NCBI GenBank assembly: GCA_016859345.1
Contig: CM029119.1
Span: 4,339,109-4,403,108, forward strand
Source: Istiophorus platypterus
Lineage: Eukaryota; Chordata; Actinopteri; Istiophoriformes; Istiophoridae
Reading direction: 5' to 3'
DNA: 64,000 nt
In this document: positions 26,601 through 41,250 of the stretch, in pieces
Layout of the letters: the number at the start of each line of letters is the position of its first letter
How positions within the stretch are numbered: the stretch's first letter is position 1
Position numbers and translations under genes: made by a program
The notes under the pieces: generated by a model
Seen by the model: the letters and a program-made list of their open reading frames with translations, nothing else
Database searches by the model: none
What the model was told of the DNA's origin: nothing

Positions 26601-27921
26601 AGGCTACGATGTCCTGCTAGCCTTACTGTACATAATTATATATGCGAGTGAACAGGAAAATTCTGTAATATGAGAATTGTAAGATTGAACTGAAGATCAA
26701 TACATACTGAAGATACGCTTGGCCTTCAGAAATACATGGAAGTTATGCTTGTGTGATTACAAAGAGCCCCAGTGTACTTCCTTATTAATCTTTTTTACAG
26801 GTGAAAATTTTAACCTTGAGGATCTGAATCACATTTGTATTCTTTTGTATAACTTGGTTTCCTAATGTGCTTTTTGGCTCGAAACATCCAATTCCTTAGC
26901 TTAAAATTCTTCTTCTACTGACACTAACAGTTACTTGAAGCTAAATTTTATGTTTTGTAGAAACCTGATAATACTTCCAGCAGCTTTAAATAAATTCAGG
27001 TCCATTACCATTTGTTGTGGAATGTTGTTTTATTTGAAAAAAAGTTGAAAAACACTGATTATAATTATAATCAGCCTCGCTAGCAGTTCAGTGGCCGTTG
27101 TAATGGTTCCTATGAGCCACGTTTATCTGGGAACACATGGCTGCCTGCAGATGGAAAGCAGGACTGTCTCTGTTGTCGTAACCTGGCTTCTTTGAAACAG
27201 GTTTACTGTATTGATGACAATGTATCATACATTTCAGGTCTGTGACTCAGGAGCGACGTCTTTGGACCCTCTGGTTACGGCATATGTGGTAACAGTAATG
27301 CAGAGACAAAAATACATTCGTTTGCATAGCTCACATCTCTTTATTCAGCTTATAGTCACATGCCTCTCAGCTGTCAGAGACAAACACACACTGGAGGAAA
27401 CACAGACATCTATAGTTGTGTGTTGTTCGTGTTAACCCTGGGCTTTCTAGCACCTGCTTTGTTTCATTTTCGGTGAATATTCTAATCAGCCGTGTGGTCT
27501 CCTAGCTGGGGAAAACAACCATGAGAATAGAACATCTATTTACAACCGGAGCCCCGCCGTCCAATTAATCACCAGGCAGCCAACAGGCCTACTGAAATTA
27601 AAAGAGCAACTACAGCTGCCACAGCAAATAAAGAGCGAGAGATGGAGGAGGAATATGAGACAGGAAATGCGAAGAGAGAGGCGAGTGTACTAAAGTAAAT
27701 GCAAGACTGAGGAGGAAGAGCACAGGGGGAGAAACACAAGCAGACAAACGTGATACAGACTGCTGACACTTCGGTGACCTTTATCCCAAGATGTATTCAT
27801 CAACAAGGGGTGAACACAAGTGCCCATTTATTTTTGACACTGGCAGCGACACATAGGGACATGTGTGATGTCCTCCACCTCCAGTAATCTCAGACAAGCT
27901 CTGTGCTAAGACATGCACACC

Positions 27922-27925
<4 letters not shown>

Positions 27926-27987
<62 letters not shown>

Positions 27988-27989
27988 CA
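27926..27989. repeat. (AC)n microsatellite
   Basis: Nearly pure AC run. A GT run on the same strand follows 150 bp later, so the two are inverted relative to each other. Confidence 0.95.
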
Positions 27990-28138
27990 TTCACTCACAG
28001 AGACCCGGAGGCTGGTATCGACTTAGCCCTCAGGGTCCAAACTAATTTGCTCCCTGCAAACTCCTCAGGACAACTGTCTAAATACTCACCCTGCTGCAAG
28101 GCACAGCTGAGATATAATGAGATACGATTTGTTTCTGT

Positions 28139-28139
28139 T

Positions 28140-28189
<50 letters not shown>
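28139..28189. repeat. (GT)n microsatellite
   Basis: Pure GT run of about 50 bp, partner of the AC run at 27,926-27,989. Confidence 0.95.
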
Positions 28190-28190
<1 letters not shown>

Positions 28191-29609
28191 CTTAAAACAT
28201 GGAGACATAAACACATGCATGTACTGCTTATGTGCTTGGTTGCAATCTGCCTTTTTATCTATGAGCTTTCAGAATCAGTGAGTTTGATACTCTCTCATTC
28301 ATTTTCCGTGCGTGGTGTCAATGCGGTTTTGAGCCAATCCAATAGGTTTTTAAATTGTCTATTTAGATGGAGTGGAGGGGGAATCTTCGCAACCCACACA
28401 GGAATTTAGAGTTAAAGGGTTTTCTTTGGGCAGGAACGATGAAATCCATTGCAGTTAACAGTGTTTTACAAGACAACAAATTAATGCATCATTTTCAGAA
28501 ACTAACTTCTGTAACATGTCATCAGTTCAAAATTAGTGTTTCTCGAGAAAGAGATATCAAAGTGATTTTAACAATTTTTTATCATGCTCTTTGGGCAAAG
28601 AGAGCCCAGGTTCTCTAGGACCCCAAACAGAACATTGAAGAGAAGCGAAGAGAAGAATGAAAACCTGAGCAGTAAGCAGGGACAGATATGACCTGTAGGT
28701 GTCTCTGAGTGTGTCCAACTGCCATGTCTCAGTTTGTTTACTGCTACCGGCCTCGGCTTCGTTTCCCTGCTAAAGCAACTTCCTCCCCAGGATCCTGTAT
28801 CCTCATCCTAGACTGCTGAGTGCGCACACATTTGCATAATCCTTGTGAAAGCATGTAAAGATTCCTGGTAATCTTCATAGCCATGTAGAATCACATTCTA
28901 TATGAATTCTTTCAGTAAACCAGGCATCATGGGATACAGCAAAAAGAGGTAAACAAACCCTCTATGAAGCCTATAGGCCATCACTACACTGAAAAAATGT
29001 TTTTTATTTTTTTATGTAGGTGCATATTTCCTCTATGATATTTTATTACTGATATAAAATGAAGAAATAAGCTGGAAAAATGGGTGGAACAAGCTGAGCA
29101 GCAAATTTTTCAGAAGAAAAACTCTGCCACCCCGTAGATTAAATGACTCGTTCAGATGGGTTTTTGTTTTTTGTTTTTCAGCAGAGTCTGGCGAGCGAGG
29201 ATGAGGTGTGAGTGGAAACACTGACCCAGTCAACCTGAGCTGGTGAGCCCAGTGTCTGTTGACCTCGCCGTCTCTGGTTTCCCTGCTGTTCACCTGAAAC
29301 CAGCTGTCAGTCAGCGCACAACAAGAACACACACATGCACCATCCCCATATGTGCTGCCGGCGAGGAGGACGAGGCTGTTCTCATTCATTCCACTCGGAC
29401 TGTAACCTCTGTCTCCATCACATGCTCCTTTCTCCAAAACAAGAGATCAGTTTACTTTTTGTTTTTTCTAGCCCATATTATTCCTCAATGCAGCTTTACT
29501 CCACCACTGCAGGCGGGATGAGCAGTACAAGCAGTAACTGTAAAAAGAGCTTATGGAAGAGGTAAAAATAAATAAACTTTACAATATTTACATCCCCGGC
29601 ATTAAGCCT

Positions 29610-29800
29610 GCAATTTTCCTGAGAGCAGCTTACAATAAGTGAGCAGATAATGAGCTAATACTTTTCTTCAAGGACACTCTGACAGGATACATTACTGTTG
29701 ATTGGCACATTGGTTATTACTGCAAGTACTGGACCCGTGACCTTTCGCTGCAGGGTTGTCACCCTGACAACAAGCACAGCGTGCAATCCATTTCATTCAC
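29610..29800 (+). repeat. Interspersed repeat copy (TTACAATAAGTG type)
   Basis: CAGCTTACAATAAGTGAGCA...TCAAGGACACTCTGACAGGATAC...TGACCTTTCGCTGCAGGGTTGTCACCCTGACAAC resembles a widespread fish repeat. No coding content. Confidence 0.4.
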
Positions 29801-29829
29801 TGTTCATGCATCGTGTGGATCCAGCTTAC

Positions 29830-32800
29830 AATGAGGGAGCTGAAAAAGGTTCACGGTGCGTTTATTGACAGTTGGTCAAGACGAACTGCTTCCCACCAAT
29901 GCATCTGAGTGATGGCCAGGTTCCAATGTGAGAACTTTCTGGGGATGATAGGAAGCAGATGTGGTTATTACAGACTCATGTGGTATAGCAAAACATTGTT
30001 AAAATCCACAAAATTTTTATTTTGAATCAGAAAGGAGCTGCCAGAGTTTTCTGAAGATACCAAATATTAAAAGTCTGAGTTTGGAAATATTGTATAAAAC
30101 TATGCAGGAGATATTTAGAATATTTCCATTTCGTGGTATTGTGTAGCCTTACAAACATAGAAAACACAAGAGATTACTATACATCACAAAACAGGTTAAG
30201 AACCTTGCTCATCTTTTTTCTATATTACATAAGATACCTTATCTACGAAAGGAAGGTGGATAATGTTGAATCCAATATGATGGAAATGTCTGAATGATGC
30301 TGAATCAAATTTAAAAACTTCACCTGACCATCACTTTCTTTTTTATATTTTTTTATTCTGTGGCTTTTTTAGTTTCATCCACATTCCAGTCTTTACATTA
30401 TGTACCTCAAAGTCAAAGAGAAGCAAAAAAAAAAGCAATGCGGCTTATGAGAGTTCTTTTTTTTTTTTTTAAATATATGAACAATTAGCTGGAAGCTTCT
30501 TTTTGTTTATGAACAAACAGATGTATCACATTTAATCATGACAGCAGTAGCCTATATTGCAGTTGCTTCACAAAGCATCATCAGTGAGCAACAAAGAAAT
30601 GTTTGCAGTTTGCACACACCTCGTGATAGTGGGTTGGCAGTAAGTAGTGAAGTGTGTGAGGAGTTGACTCCAGGCTGAGCTCAGCAGAGGGATTGAATTA
30701 GGAGCAGTGAGAGGCTGAGTGGGGCTAATTGGGAGCGACAGGGCCTGGTCAGTGTATGAGGCCCCGGCGGACAGCTGACTGGAGCACAGGTCAGCTACAC
30801 AACCAACCTCTACGGTTCACAGCGCTTTCTGAAGTTCCAGGCAATGTGCTCACCTTTTCTTTTTGGTCCTTTAGCTTCTTCTGCATACTTTCACTGTGAA
30901 AAACTTTAAAATGTCCTGCTCACTTCCAAAATCTGTGCATCCACTCATAGTTTTTGAATCTTTTATACTTAAAAAAATTCAGCATTTTATTTTTAATACA
31001 TATATTTTTTATTTTACTTAAGATTTTAGACTTGTAACCTTCCACCCATTTTGGAACATTTTCACCCTTCAACCTCTTCATTATCTATTCATATTTCACT
31101 TAGAAACTTCATTCCTACCTTAAACCAGTCACAACTCTTTGTACTAGTTTTGCTTTTTCATACCTTTCATAGTTTTCTTCTCTATCTGCAGTTCAGGTTT
31201 ACAGCGTCAGCTTTACAGGAGATTTATCTGTCTCTTAACTTTCACTTAGAATAACGTTTCAGCTGCTGTCATATCTATCTCTTCTCCTGATATTTCTTTC
31301 TCAAAATTCTTACACTTGAACTACTGAAACCCTCTCAGGTCAACAACAAAAAAAATCCTCTTTAGTTCCTCTAACTCCCACAACCTCCACTGTCCATATA
31401 CAATTTACACCAAACTCTTTTGGTTTATACTTAACTTTAAACTCGCTAAGAACCAACATTTTAGCTGGTCTTTCAGCTCCTTTCAGTATTTGTAATATGA
31501 CTGCCACCCCAACTACGACTTCAGCTGTTCAACTGTTTTGAACGTTTTAATGGAAAAATTCAGGAGCAAGCACTAGTAACTGTAGCCTTTTCTAGTTGTT
31601 ATCAGATTTGTCTGCACTGCTAGCTTTGTGCAACCAACCATTAAAAACGTGAAAATAACATATCCATATGTACAGTATAGTACAGAGGATTAGTATGGCA
31701 TTGGAATAAGAAAAAAAGAAGAAGAAGTCTATTGATCGATACTCAAAATGCTTTTTGGCTTCAGGCAGTTATGAAGCAGGGCTCACTATTCTATGTTTTT
31801 ACCCAGGGCATTTTTCCAATTAAGTGAGTCATATATCTATTCAAGGTCAGGCTCTCTGACTGGCTTAAAAGGACCTTAGAAGACCTTGTTAGCTCACTCT
31901 AAAATACCTCATCCGTTAATGGAGCAAAGAATAGCTGCACAAACAGAGAGATATGTAACTGCACCCTTACAGCATAATGGTTAGTTCACATCGCCTCTCT
32001 TTAGGATTACTTCCTTCCCCTTGATTTTCATCATGTTTGCCACCTATAAACCTATTGCTCCACTGGCCAGGTACATGTTGGGGCAGAATGCTAATGTTCT
32101 TCTGTTCAGTGTGAGAAAGCATAAGTTGGATTTGAATGTGATAATTAATTGCCAGCCACAATGGCATTCATATGGGGAGGGCATGGCTGTGCATAAAGAA
32201 CCTCAGTGCACAATGGGCCAAAGATATCTTACAATCACAGCTGGGGGGGCACACGCTTTCTACTGTAATGTGCAAGATGACAGATTAGTCAACAAATCAC
32301 ACATAAACAAAATCACATTGTGTTAAATAAAAGGGGGCGGGGATACTTTGACCTGGAGAAGGAAAGGGGGGGAGTGCAGTTTAGTGTGTAAATCATCCAG
32401 GTTGAATGGCTGCCAGGTAGCTTCTCACACAATGAAAAGCCATGAGGAAAAAGACAGCCACAAGCAGAGGAGCTAGAAAGAACCTCAAGCATGAAGGGAG
32501 GGAGATGCACACAGTCCATTTTCTTTCTTTACACAAATGGGTCTGAAACACTGACATTAACTCTTTATGTGATCCGGAGGAGCTCTCCCTGGTGAGAAGC
32601 GGCCCTCCGAGGATCATAGTTCGAAGTCAGCATGGAAACAAATCATTCCCTGGCTAACGGGTAGCGCTTCAATTAGATGCACTGCCTCGAATGGACTAGA
32701 ATTCAATTATGTAAAGAACGAGTTACGGTTGAAGGATGGAAATAAACAAGGTGCTCTGATGTTTTATTCATCCCAAACCCGAAAATACCTCTTGCATTAA

Positions 32801-35127
32801 ACAACAGCAGCAGCCAGCTTTAGCTTCAGAGTCTGGAGCCTTTTTTTCCAGTGCTCTTTTCCTTTAAGTTATCAAATTAGAGGGGTGGCAGTTTTCAAAT
32901 TTGCTAAGATCTGTTTGATTTCAATTATTTTAGCGCAGGCAGCTAAGAGAGCTATACAGTGATTGTAGCATTTTGATGAGTGAGTATACTCTTTAGAAAT
33001 GTTACCCTAGATAATAATTCAGTGAAGTGACAGCTTTGAGTAAAGGGATTAATATATAATTAGCTTTTAACCCCTGTTCAGCACTTATAAACAGTAGTGG
33101 GAAAATTACATGTTTAAAACATCCTATATCATACTGTAATTTGGTTGTAAGTAGATATAACAATATTTTAAACACTTGACTAAGTAATGAACTGTCAGAT
33201 TTCTGTCTTATTTTCTTGGGGCTGCTTTAAAAAAAAATGCCCCTCTGTGTTTCCCATGTTTAATACTTTTAATGTAGTAGTAGGAAAGTGAGGTTAATAT
33301 CAGTGAGATTAAACCACTGGATTATATGATTAACTGTTTTCTGTGAAACCCTTGTGCTTTCAACAGTAATTTTTAATCCCGTCACCACCACTAACAATGA
33401 AAACTACTATACAGAGGGGTAGTTACAGAATGGAAATAAATTCAAATGACTATCAGTGAAAAATGTTTGACGATAATAAATGTAGATGTCACCAAAGGCA
33501 GTTCAGGAGAACTACCTGTAACAGGTGTAATTAAATAGATGATGAATTGTTCACAATATGATATAACACAGCTGTCACCATAAAAAATAGCGTATTTTAT
33601 ATACATGTACATGACTTATTTATCATATTCAGTAATGAACTGTATTTGATTTATTGTGTTCATTTTTTTATTTCTAAATACTTCTTTAGCTCTTCATTAT
33701 GTGTAATCAGATATTATATGATTATAGTTAATACAACAATTATTAATGTTTCATAAAAGTTATATTTTTGACAAAAACATTAATAAACACTTAAAAATGC
33801 CCTTTAATCTGTGTACAACTGCATGGCATTATTTTATAAGCCAATTTTTTTAGTTTCTTATGCTTCTTATTAATGCTAAGGGGTCGGGTTGCGGTGTTGA
33901 AGTAAATGTTACTGATTTTGACATAAGTGCCTGGTTTGGAGTGTCACTGTCGGCCAAAGGGACAGTAATCCAGCTTCTCCTTCCAACTGTGGTGTCTTTT
34001 TCCTGAGCTTGGTGCACGCTGACCCTCATAGCCTGTGGTGTCAGTTTAGCATGCAGAGCAGCAGCTCTCAAAACGCCCACCACAAATGAATCATGCACAC
34101 TCTTACACATACACGCACACACTCACACACACACATAACATTTAATCTCGTCCGCATGGCCGACAGCTCGTTAATTTTACACTCCATAAAGGCGTGAAGA
34201 GCATTGCATCAATATCTAACACAATCACTTTGCTGAGGCCAGCAGATAAAAACACACACACACAGACGTAAATACAATAGTTAATCATCATAAATGTGTT
34301 GGCTGCGTGTTGTAAATTCTCACATAAATAAGTACGTACAGTATGTACACCTGCAGTCTGGTTAGACCTTAATAACAAAAAGCAAGTAAATGGAGAACAT
34401 TTGGAAGCCTTTCTTGAGGCGATTTACAGAATGAGTGGAGCAAAGATACAGTAATAATCAAACACTTCCTGCTCAGAAACTCAGCAGGTTTATCAGGTCC
34501 TGACAGGAACAGTCTGCAAAAAAAACAAAAAACAAAAAAGAAACTCCCTTGCTATAAGGAAATGAAAAGACTGTGGTGAAAAACAATGAAATGCTATTGT
34601 CACTGTGGTGAAAGTGCTTCTTTTCTCACCCTCTTCTTTTCTGCCTCTGAAACTGTCACATAAAAAAAATCATGAAATTAATGACAGCTTCTCAAAATTT
34701 GACTCTCTATTTTCCAATAAAGCTCCCTTATTTACACAAATTAACTTTGTTCATTGACAGCAATGTAAGATTAGCAATAAAAAATAAAACATATATAAAA
34801 TTTTGTGATTCCTACAAAAATACTAAAATAAACATCTTGACAATACCATAACGCAAAGTTTTAATAATGAATGAGTTTTAATAATGAATGAGGAAAATCG
34901 GAATTTCTTCATCCACACCTTTGATTTAAAATTTTTCCGTTGGAGCTGCTACTTACTGTAAAAGGGCCTGGGTCTTGATTGAAAACCTACAGCTGACAGA
35001 ATCATGAGAGAACTGACCTTCTCTTCTCTTGCTGCTCTTGGTACCTCAAAGGCATCGTAGCAGCCGTAACAGCAAATGATTTATTGGCTAACTGAGTGAG
35101 AACAATACACACATACAGACACACACA

Positions 35128-35160
<33 letters not shown>

Positions 35161-35331
35161 ATGAGGGGCGCAGCCAAGCTGAGTAACTCAGCTCAGAAGG
35201 TCAGTGTATGGAAAGATGGAAGGTGACACCTCCTGACACAGACCCCACCCTCTGGTCGCAACTCCATGTCCCTTGTTCATAAAGAGGACATTGAGGAGGA
35301 TGATGAGGGTGAGGTACACATACACACAAAC

Positions 35332-35382
<51 letters not shown>

Positions 35383-38300
35383 CACACACAAGCCCCAATC
35401 AGTAGCCATGTCTCATTTCGACATGCTCTTGTGTCTAAGACTGATGAAGAGATGAAATCCCATCCACTGCGTTACGTCGTCAGACAGATGTCAGCAGCTG
35501 TCCACAGAGCTGGTCATCTTCCTGCTGATAGCCACGGCAGTAGAATGTAAGTCTATTGATTTGCTATAGCTGGAACTGTAGGCTTATAAAGAGAGAAGAA
35601 AATTCTCTGGCCCTGTGAAAAGGCCAGCACATGGGAGGGGAGGAAATAACACCAATTTGATGAAAACACTTGATATGCAATGTGATCTCACCAAGCAGCT
35701 GATGAAAAAGCCACTAGTGAGGGAGAGGGAGAGCTGCCTGAGTGCACAGAGCAGGCGCAGAAACGCCAGAAACCCAGTGAATAATAGAGTCGCATTGTGT
35801 TGTATTTCAGATGCCTCTCAGTTGTTGTCTGCTACATGGCTCTGTTCCTCACTGGCCGACGACTTAGGAGTTTGCAAGGGAGCATAAGCAGGAATGCAGA
35901 CTCAGGCGCTCATCCCTGCCACTGTGGTTACATAATGCAAAATCTAGTCCTCACCCAATGTTCCACCTTTCTCTCTACCCTCCACAGGGTTTCCCTCTTT
36001 CTTCTCACCTCTTATTCCTCCCTCATCTCTCCTTCCACTTTGCCCATGTCCCTCTGTTCCCCTCTGATCTCTTGCTATCCTCCCCCCTCCTCACCCCTCC
36101 TCTCCCTCAATCAAATGGTAGTATGTGTCTGCTCACCCACTGCCGTCAGCTAGGGCGGCGCTTTGAACCCAGGGATGAAAGAGCTGATCCTGTAATGAGA
36201 ATCTTAATGCTGAGAAACTGTTTGGCTCTAACACACAAAAAGGCACACGCACACAGACACACACTTGCAGTCTTTGAAAAAGTGAATTTTACGGAGCTAC
36301 ACTGCTCACAACTCGGCTGCATGTCTAATGCGAGCTATTTTGAAATTCTGTTGCCGCATGAAAGTTGAGTTAAAGTGGTTATGCAATTTCAAAGTATCAA
36401 TCTCGCTTGTTGCAGATGGATTGCATGCATATGTTCAGAGCACAGAACTGGCCTCTTTACAGAGGTAAACAACTGACATGGGTCTTAGCAGGGCTTGTAA
36501 TCTCATAAACAGGGACTCCACATTCATTATGCATGACAATATCAACTCGCATCACAGATTCTATAATTTGGCCTCAAGCACATCTGTACATATGGTATAG
36601 AGGTTAAAAGATGCACGGAATAAAAGATGTGGTTTTGGTATCAGTTTCCTGAGTGTAGTTTACTGAGAGAAAGGACTCCATGCTTTTTAGGTCATGATCA
36701 TCCAAAACATGGCAGTTTTGACAGAGAGCTGATGATGTAACGGCTATTTCAGAGTTTGTAGGATTTAAATATGTATCCAAATTTTCTGGACAACCCATCT
36801 GCGCCTATGACGTTGTCACTTTTTTAAATTTTGAATTAGGTTCATTTAAATTAACACACAAATCCACTTCACGTAAGTATTTATTCACCCTATCTCACTC
36901 CTGAATAATAATGTCCTTTGTGGTTTCCAGTGGCAGACAAACACTGAGCTGTTGCTGATAGTGATCCAAGCGGATCCACGTGGAGGGGAAGTGAGTGTTG
37001 GCCTTGAATGTGTGTTATCCTTTGAGTGTGTCAAAAATCAACTTTAAGGAGAAAGAAGAATGCAGGATAGAGTAGGAAGTCAGTAACTGTAACCTGTGCA
37101 CTTAGAGTCAAGGAGTTCAGTCCGTTGTTGAGCGGACAAAGGAAAGATTATTTTTTTCAATCTCACTTTTGGTATGGCTGTGCTCCTCAGAGAAGATAGA
37201 TAATCAAGGACCATACGCTGAATCTCCTTTACAGGAATTTAAAAGCTCATGCACAGTCAAGTGTCAGCGTTGGCAACTGGTAATATGATGACGAACTTAA
37301 TGTGACAACAATTTTAAATATGTGAAATCAAATTACAAGATTAAAAGCTAAATAGCCAGAGTTTTCTTGTACATTTTCGGGGTTACAAGTCTAAGAAGAC
37401 ATCAGATGGGTCGATGCTGCAGAAAGGCTTGGAGTTGGAGTAGTGGAATGAGAGCTGTATCGACCCGCAGAGCAATGATCTGAGGCTGATGTTACTCCAG
37501 CCGACAGATTTCCCAGCAGCACTTGCTCTTGATGTGCCCTAAAAACAGCACAGATGTGAATCTTTCCATTCCACCTTGACCTTTCACTGAATATCATATA
37601 GCTCATCGGAATGCCATTTACTCTCTCGGCTAGTGAAATATTTAAACCGGGGGAGAAGGCTGCTTAAAGTGCAGCACTGATTCCTTTGCCCACTCTTTTC
37701 TGAGAGAAAAATGACAGAGACCGAAGCAGACTGCACCATATCTATTTTGATGTGGGCAATAAATGAAGCATAGCAGTGAGGTAATGGAGCCACAGTATGG
37801 ACAAACAAAGAGCATTTTGGAAAAGTCTTCACATTTATGACTTACTGCCTCAGTAAGCTGCTTTCAAACAATCTCAACTGCACTTCCCTAAGAGCAAACA
37901 CTGATTATGTTCAGAGGCAAGCAGCTTTCACATAAGTTCTCAGTATATTTGTCCTTCTAATCACTTCTCACTCCATAAGCCTTTTAAATAATAAGGAGGA
38001 GCAGAATAAGCAAAGGCAGAGGAATGGTGATGGGTGTTTTCTTAACACTCCCCTGAGCAAGTGACCACACGTTAACCGGTCACTATCTTCTCCAGCGGTT
38101 AGTCATCTTGGGTTCGGTTGCCTCTCTGTATGTTCACAATTATGTCACATTAAAAGCAAATGGCAACCAGCACATAATATAGATGCTCACCGGCCCCTTT
38201 CATTTGACTCATACAAGAGCTGTTCTGATCATTAGCTAAACCCTAATCCCCTTAGTTACTGTCACTTTACTTGTGAAGTATATCCTCTCTACAGTTTACA

Positions 38301-40810
38301 GTGGTAATGGTGGCATATTTACCACCTGAAATGCTTGGTTATTTTTGAAAAAATAAAATTGTCAACAAAAGCAACTTGTTGTTTGTACTCGATGACTCAT
38401 AGTCTTTGTCTTCTAAGACAAAAACGGTAGCTAGAAGATTTTATCATCTGTAGATAGCGAATGAATTTACGCTTCACTCGCCAACTCTGTGAGATGACGG
38501 AAAATTTGGTTTTGACCTCACATTTCCAGCTGACTCATTATGATATAAAGCTAAGAGACTCAGCCTTCATGGACCCAAAAGGTCATCATTGTCACCAGCT
38601 AATAATCCATCTAGATGTAGAAGACATTAAATGAGCAGCATTGTTCTATGGATTGGACAAGCAACACAGAGGTTACATTTTTGGATGGACTGTAACGGTG
38701 GGCCCAGTCCTGTAAACGCGAATGTGTGTGACTGACTGACTGACCGAGCACATGGTATAATTACACCACTGATCAGGCATGCTGCATGACTAAGTGTTGA
38801 TGTTACACCATTGTGCTGAGTGTTGGAGTTTTACTTATTGGCTTTAGCTCTTTCAAAATGAAATAAATCTAGCAAAGGCTTTGACATATCTTAGCATCTT
38901 TCCATAGGAGAGAGTCAGCAGTTTTGCTCCAGAAGCACAAGTTCAGGCTTTCTCTCTGTAGACACGTGTCTCTATGCGTCTCATTCGACTGATCACATGG
39001 CAGCTGACATAGATGTGAATGAGCTTCTTACTTTCTCCCTGAGTGATCATTTTACAAGTAAATATAAATGAAATCAAATCACAGCCGTTGTCTTTAACTT
39101 ATCTGTTTGGTGATTTTGTCCGACGATGTCGTGGTTATAAAATCAGGATTTTAGCAGCAGAGCAGCGGCTTGGAAAAGACTTGGAAGTGACTTCTGGTTA
39201 ACATGTTGTCATAATTGGCCTCATTTCCCTCAGTATTTCAAACTTTTTCCGTTGTCTGAAAACAGAAACAGAAAAACATGTAAATGAGAACAGGTTAACT
39301 AGGAATTCAGCTTTATTAATTTACTGTACAGACAGCAGGAGAGACGCAAACAGATGAAGGGCTCTATAGCCATATGCTAGGCTTTGATCTAGTCTTGTTG
39401 ATTTAGTGTTTGTACTTTCAAGCAATGTTTCACTTGTATAAGAAGAAAAGCTTTGCAGATGAGGAGTAACTGATAAACTCAGTAAATATAACAATATCTT
39501 TGGTAATGTCGCTGGGCTGTAAATGTCCCCGACTCCAGAAAAGAGAGGAACATGCCATTAATACTAATCTTGGTTCTCACAAAGTGATTGAGTCCAACCA
39601 AAATGGGTCTTCTTCCAGTATAACCTATAATTGAACAAAATAATGCATATAGCCACTGAGATGCGGTTTAGGCTTGGGAAGTAACACTTATTGTAGGCAA
39701 TAAGCTAGTTATGTAGTCAGTAAGCTATCATTGTTAGCTTATGTCACAGCCGACAAAGCCACTCTTTAATCTGTCTCTTAGAATTTTGCTGTTATGTTTT
39801 TATGTTCGAAAAGGCGACGTGGCAATTTAAAATATCAGCAGAGATATAAAAAGAGGAAGGAACAGACATAACAACAGAATCTATCTTCTAGATCATTTGT
39901 TTTTTTTCTTGTTCAATTCCCCCTTTTCCATGTAACTATAAAAAAAAAGAGCAGGAGGAAAAATTTGGAAGATGTTCTGATTTTTCCCAAATTGGCCACA
40001 GCTGAGTGTGGGAAGCAGGCTGCTCCAGACACATATGACATATGATGTTTTGAAAGTCAACAGGGCCACTTCTTAACTGTTTAATCAGTTGAATTCTTCT
40101 CTCATGTAGTAATGCTGTATGTAACACTGGTACCTTGTACTGTGCCCTGTCAGTCTCCTAATAGGATACACAATGGAAAGTCTGCATAGTAGCAACAGCA
40201 AGGTTGCACCGATCATTAATAGTTTAAGTTTAAGTCTTCCTTATATCGACCACCCCTTCCACCCTCTTTCCCTTTTCCCCAATTCTGTATAACTATTGCA
40301 ATTTGTGAGTGAAAGTTAGCCTGGTCTCAGAGTGGCCAAAACAAATTCAGCCTTATCTCTATGGTGCAGAGGCAAGAGCAGCTACGCACAAATATCTACA
40401 CACAGAGGCAGAGATTAGAGAGGAGACTGCCTGGGCTTCCTATTATTAGAGCAGAGGTTTACGGTTGGAGAGAGCTGCAGGGAATCACTGAGATTAAATT
40501 ACACAGACAGGGAACATCAAATACAGGAGAAACTTCCCAGGCTCTGGAGAGAATAACGGGGTCTGGATGAGTCGGGAATAGAGAGGGAGATACCGGAGTT
40601 GTGTGCGAGAGAGATGTCTTACAACAAAACCATGTCCATCATGCTTGGTTATCCTCAAACAAACTAAAAGGAAAGGCCTCACTGGAGAGATCTGGCCACA
40701 GAAATCATTTGAATGTGACTCGGCACAAGTGGACCACAGTGAATATTTAAGGGCATGGATACCATCCTGTGGCGGAAATGTCACCAAAGCAGTCTCTAAA
40801 AATGTCTTAG
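29830..40810. other. Intergenic DNA, AT-rich, no gene seen
   Basis: About 11 kb with CA tracts (35,119-35,158 and 35,331-35,391) and a perfect 17-bp direct repeat pair (34,857-34,890). ORFs near 32.0, 35.8 and 36.0 kb have no recognisable domain and no paired splice sites I could trust. Parts may be conserved non-coding elements, but that cannot be judged from one sequence. Confidence 0.55.
35331..35391. repeat. (AC)n microsatellite
   Basis: AC run with one AAAC interruption. Confidence 0.95.
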
Positions 40811-40813
40811 TTG

Positions 40814-41250
40814 ATTAAAGGATTGGTTCACCCAAATTTTTCTCTCATATCTCCATCTAGACATGTGGGTAGTTTTGGGTTTTGCATTCACATCAATAAA
40901 AAGGTGTGAGCAGCTCACAGCATTAAAAAATGAAGTTTAAAATTTTCAACAGCAACAAGCAACTAACTTCCCGCAGACAGTAGACTCAGATTATTTAGCA
41001 TTGCTGTTTTTATCAGAACTACCTTTCTTTCCACAGAAGTAATTGTACTTGTGTAAAGTAAATTATCCTTGTGCATGACATCAACACTTGTTGCCAAATA
41101 AAGACAGTAGTTTAAACAGTGTTACATTGTTGGATTTGTAAGAGGTATTTTTGCTGGAAACAGCTGTCTGCTGCTGCTGGAAATGGGGGAGATGACAAGT
41201 GTGGGGGCTGAAAACCAAAACAATTATTAATTAATGTTTGACTCCATAAA
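40814..41250 (+). repeat. Fold-back type repeat, family with TTAAAGGATTGGTTCACCC end
   Basis: The left terminus TTAAAGGATTGGTTCACCC and the following CAAATTTTTCTCTCATATC/TCCATCTAGACATGTGGGTAG match a common fish inverted-repeat element. The rest is too worn to place the right end firmly. A matching right terminus in the opposite orientation occurs at 60,019-60,038. Confidence 0.5.

Larger units (their letters stand above)
23700..29600. other. Intergenic DNA with microsatellites, no gene seen
   Basis: Includes an imperfect GT tract (25,487-25,560) and the CA/GT pair at 27.93-28.19 kb. ORFs are short and without recognisable domains. Confidence 0.6.
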
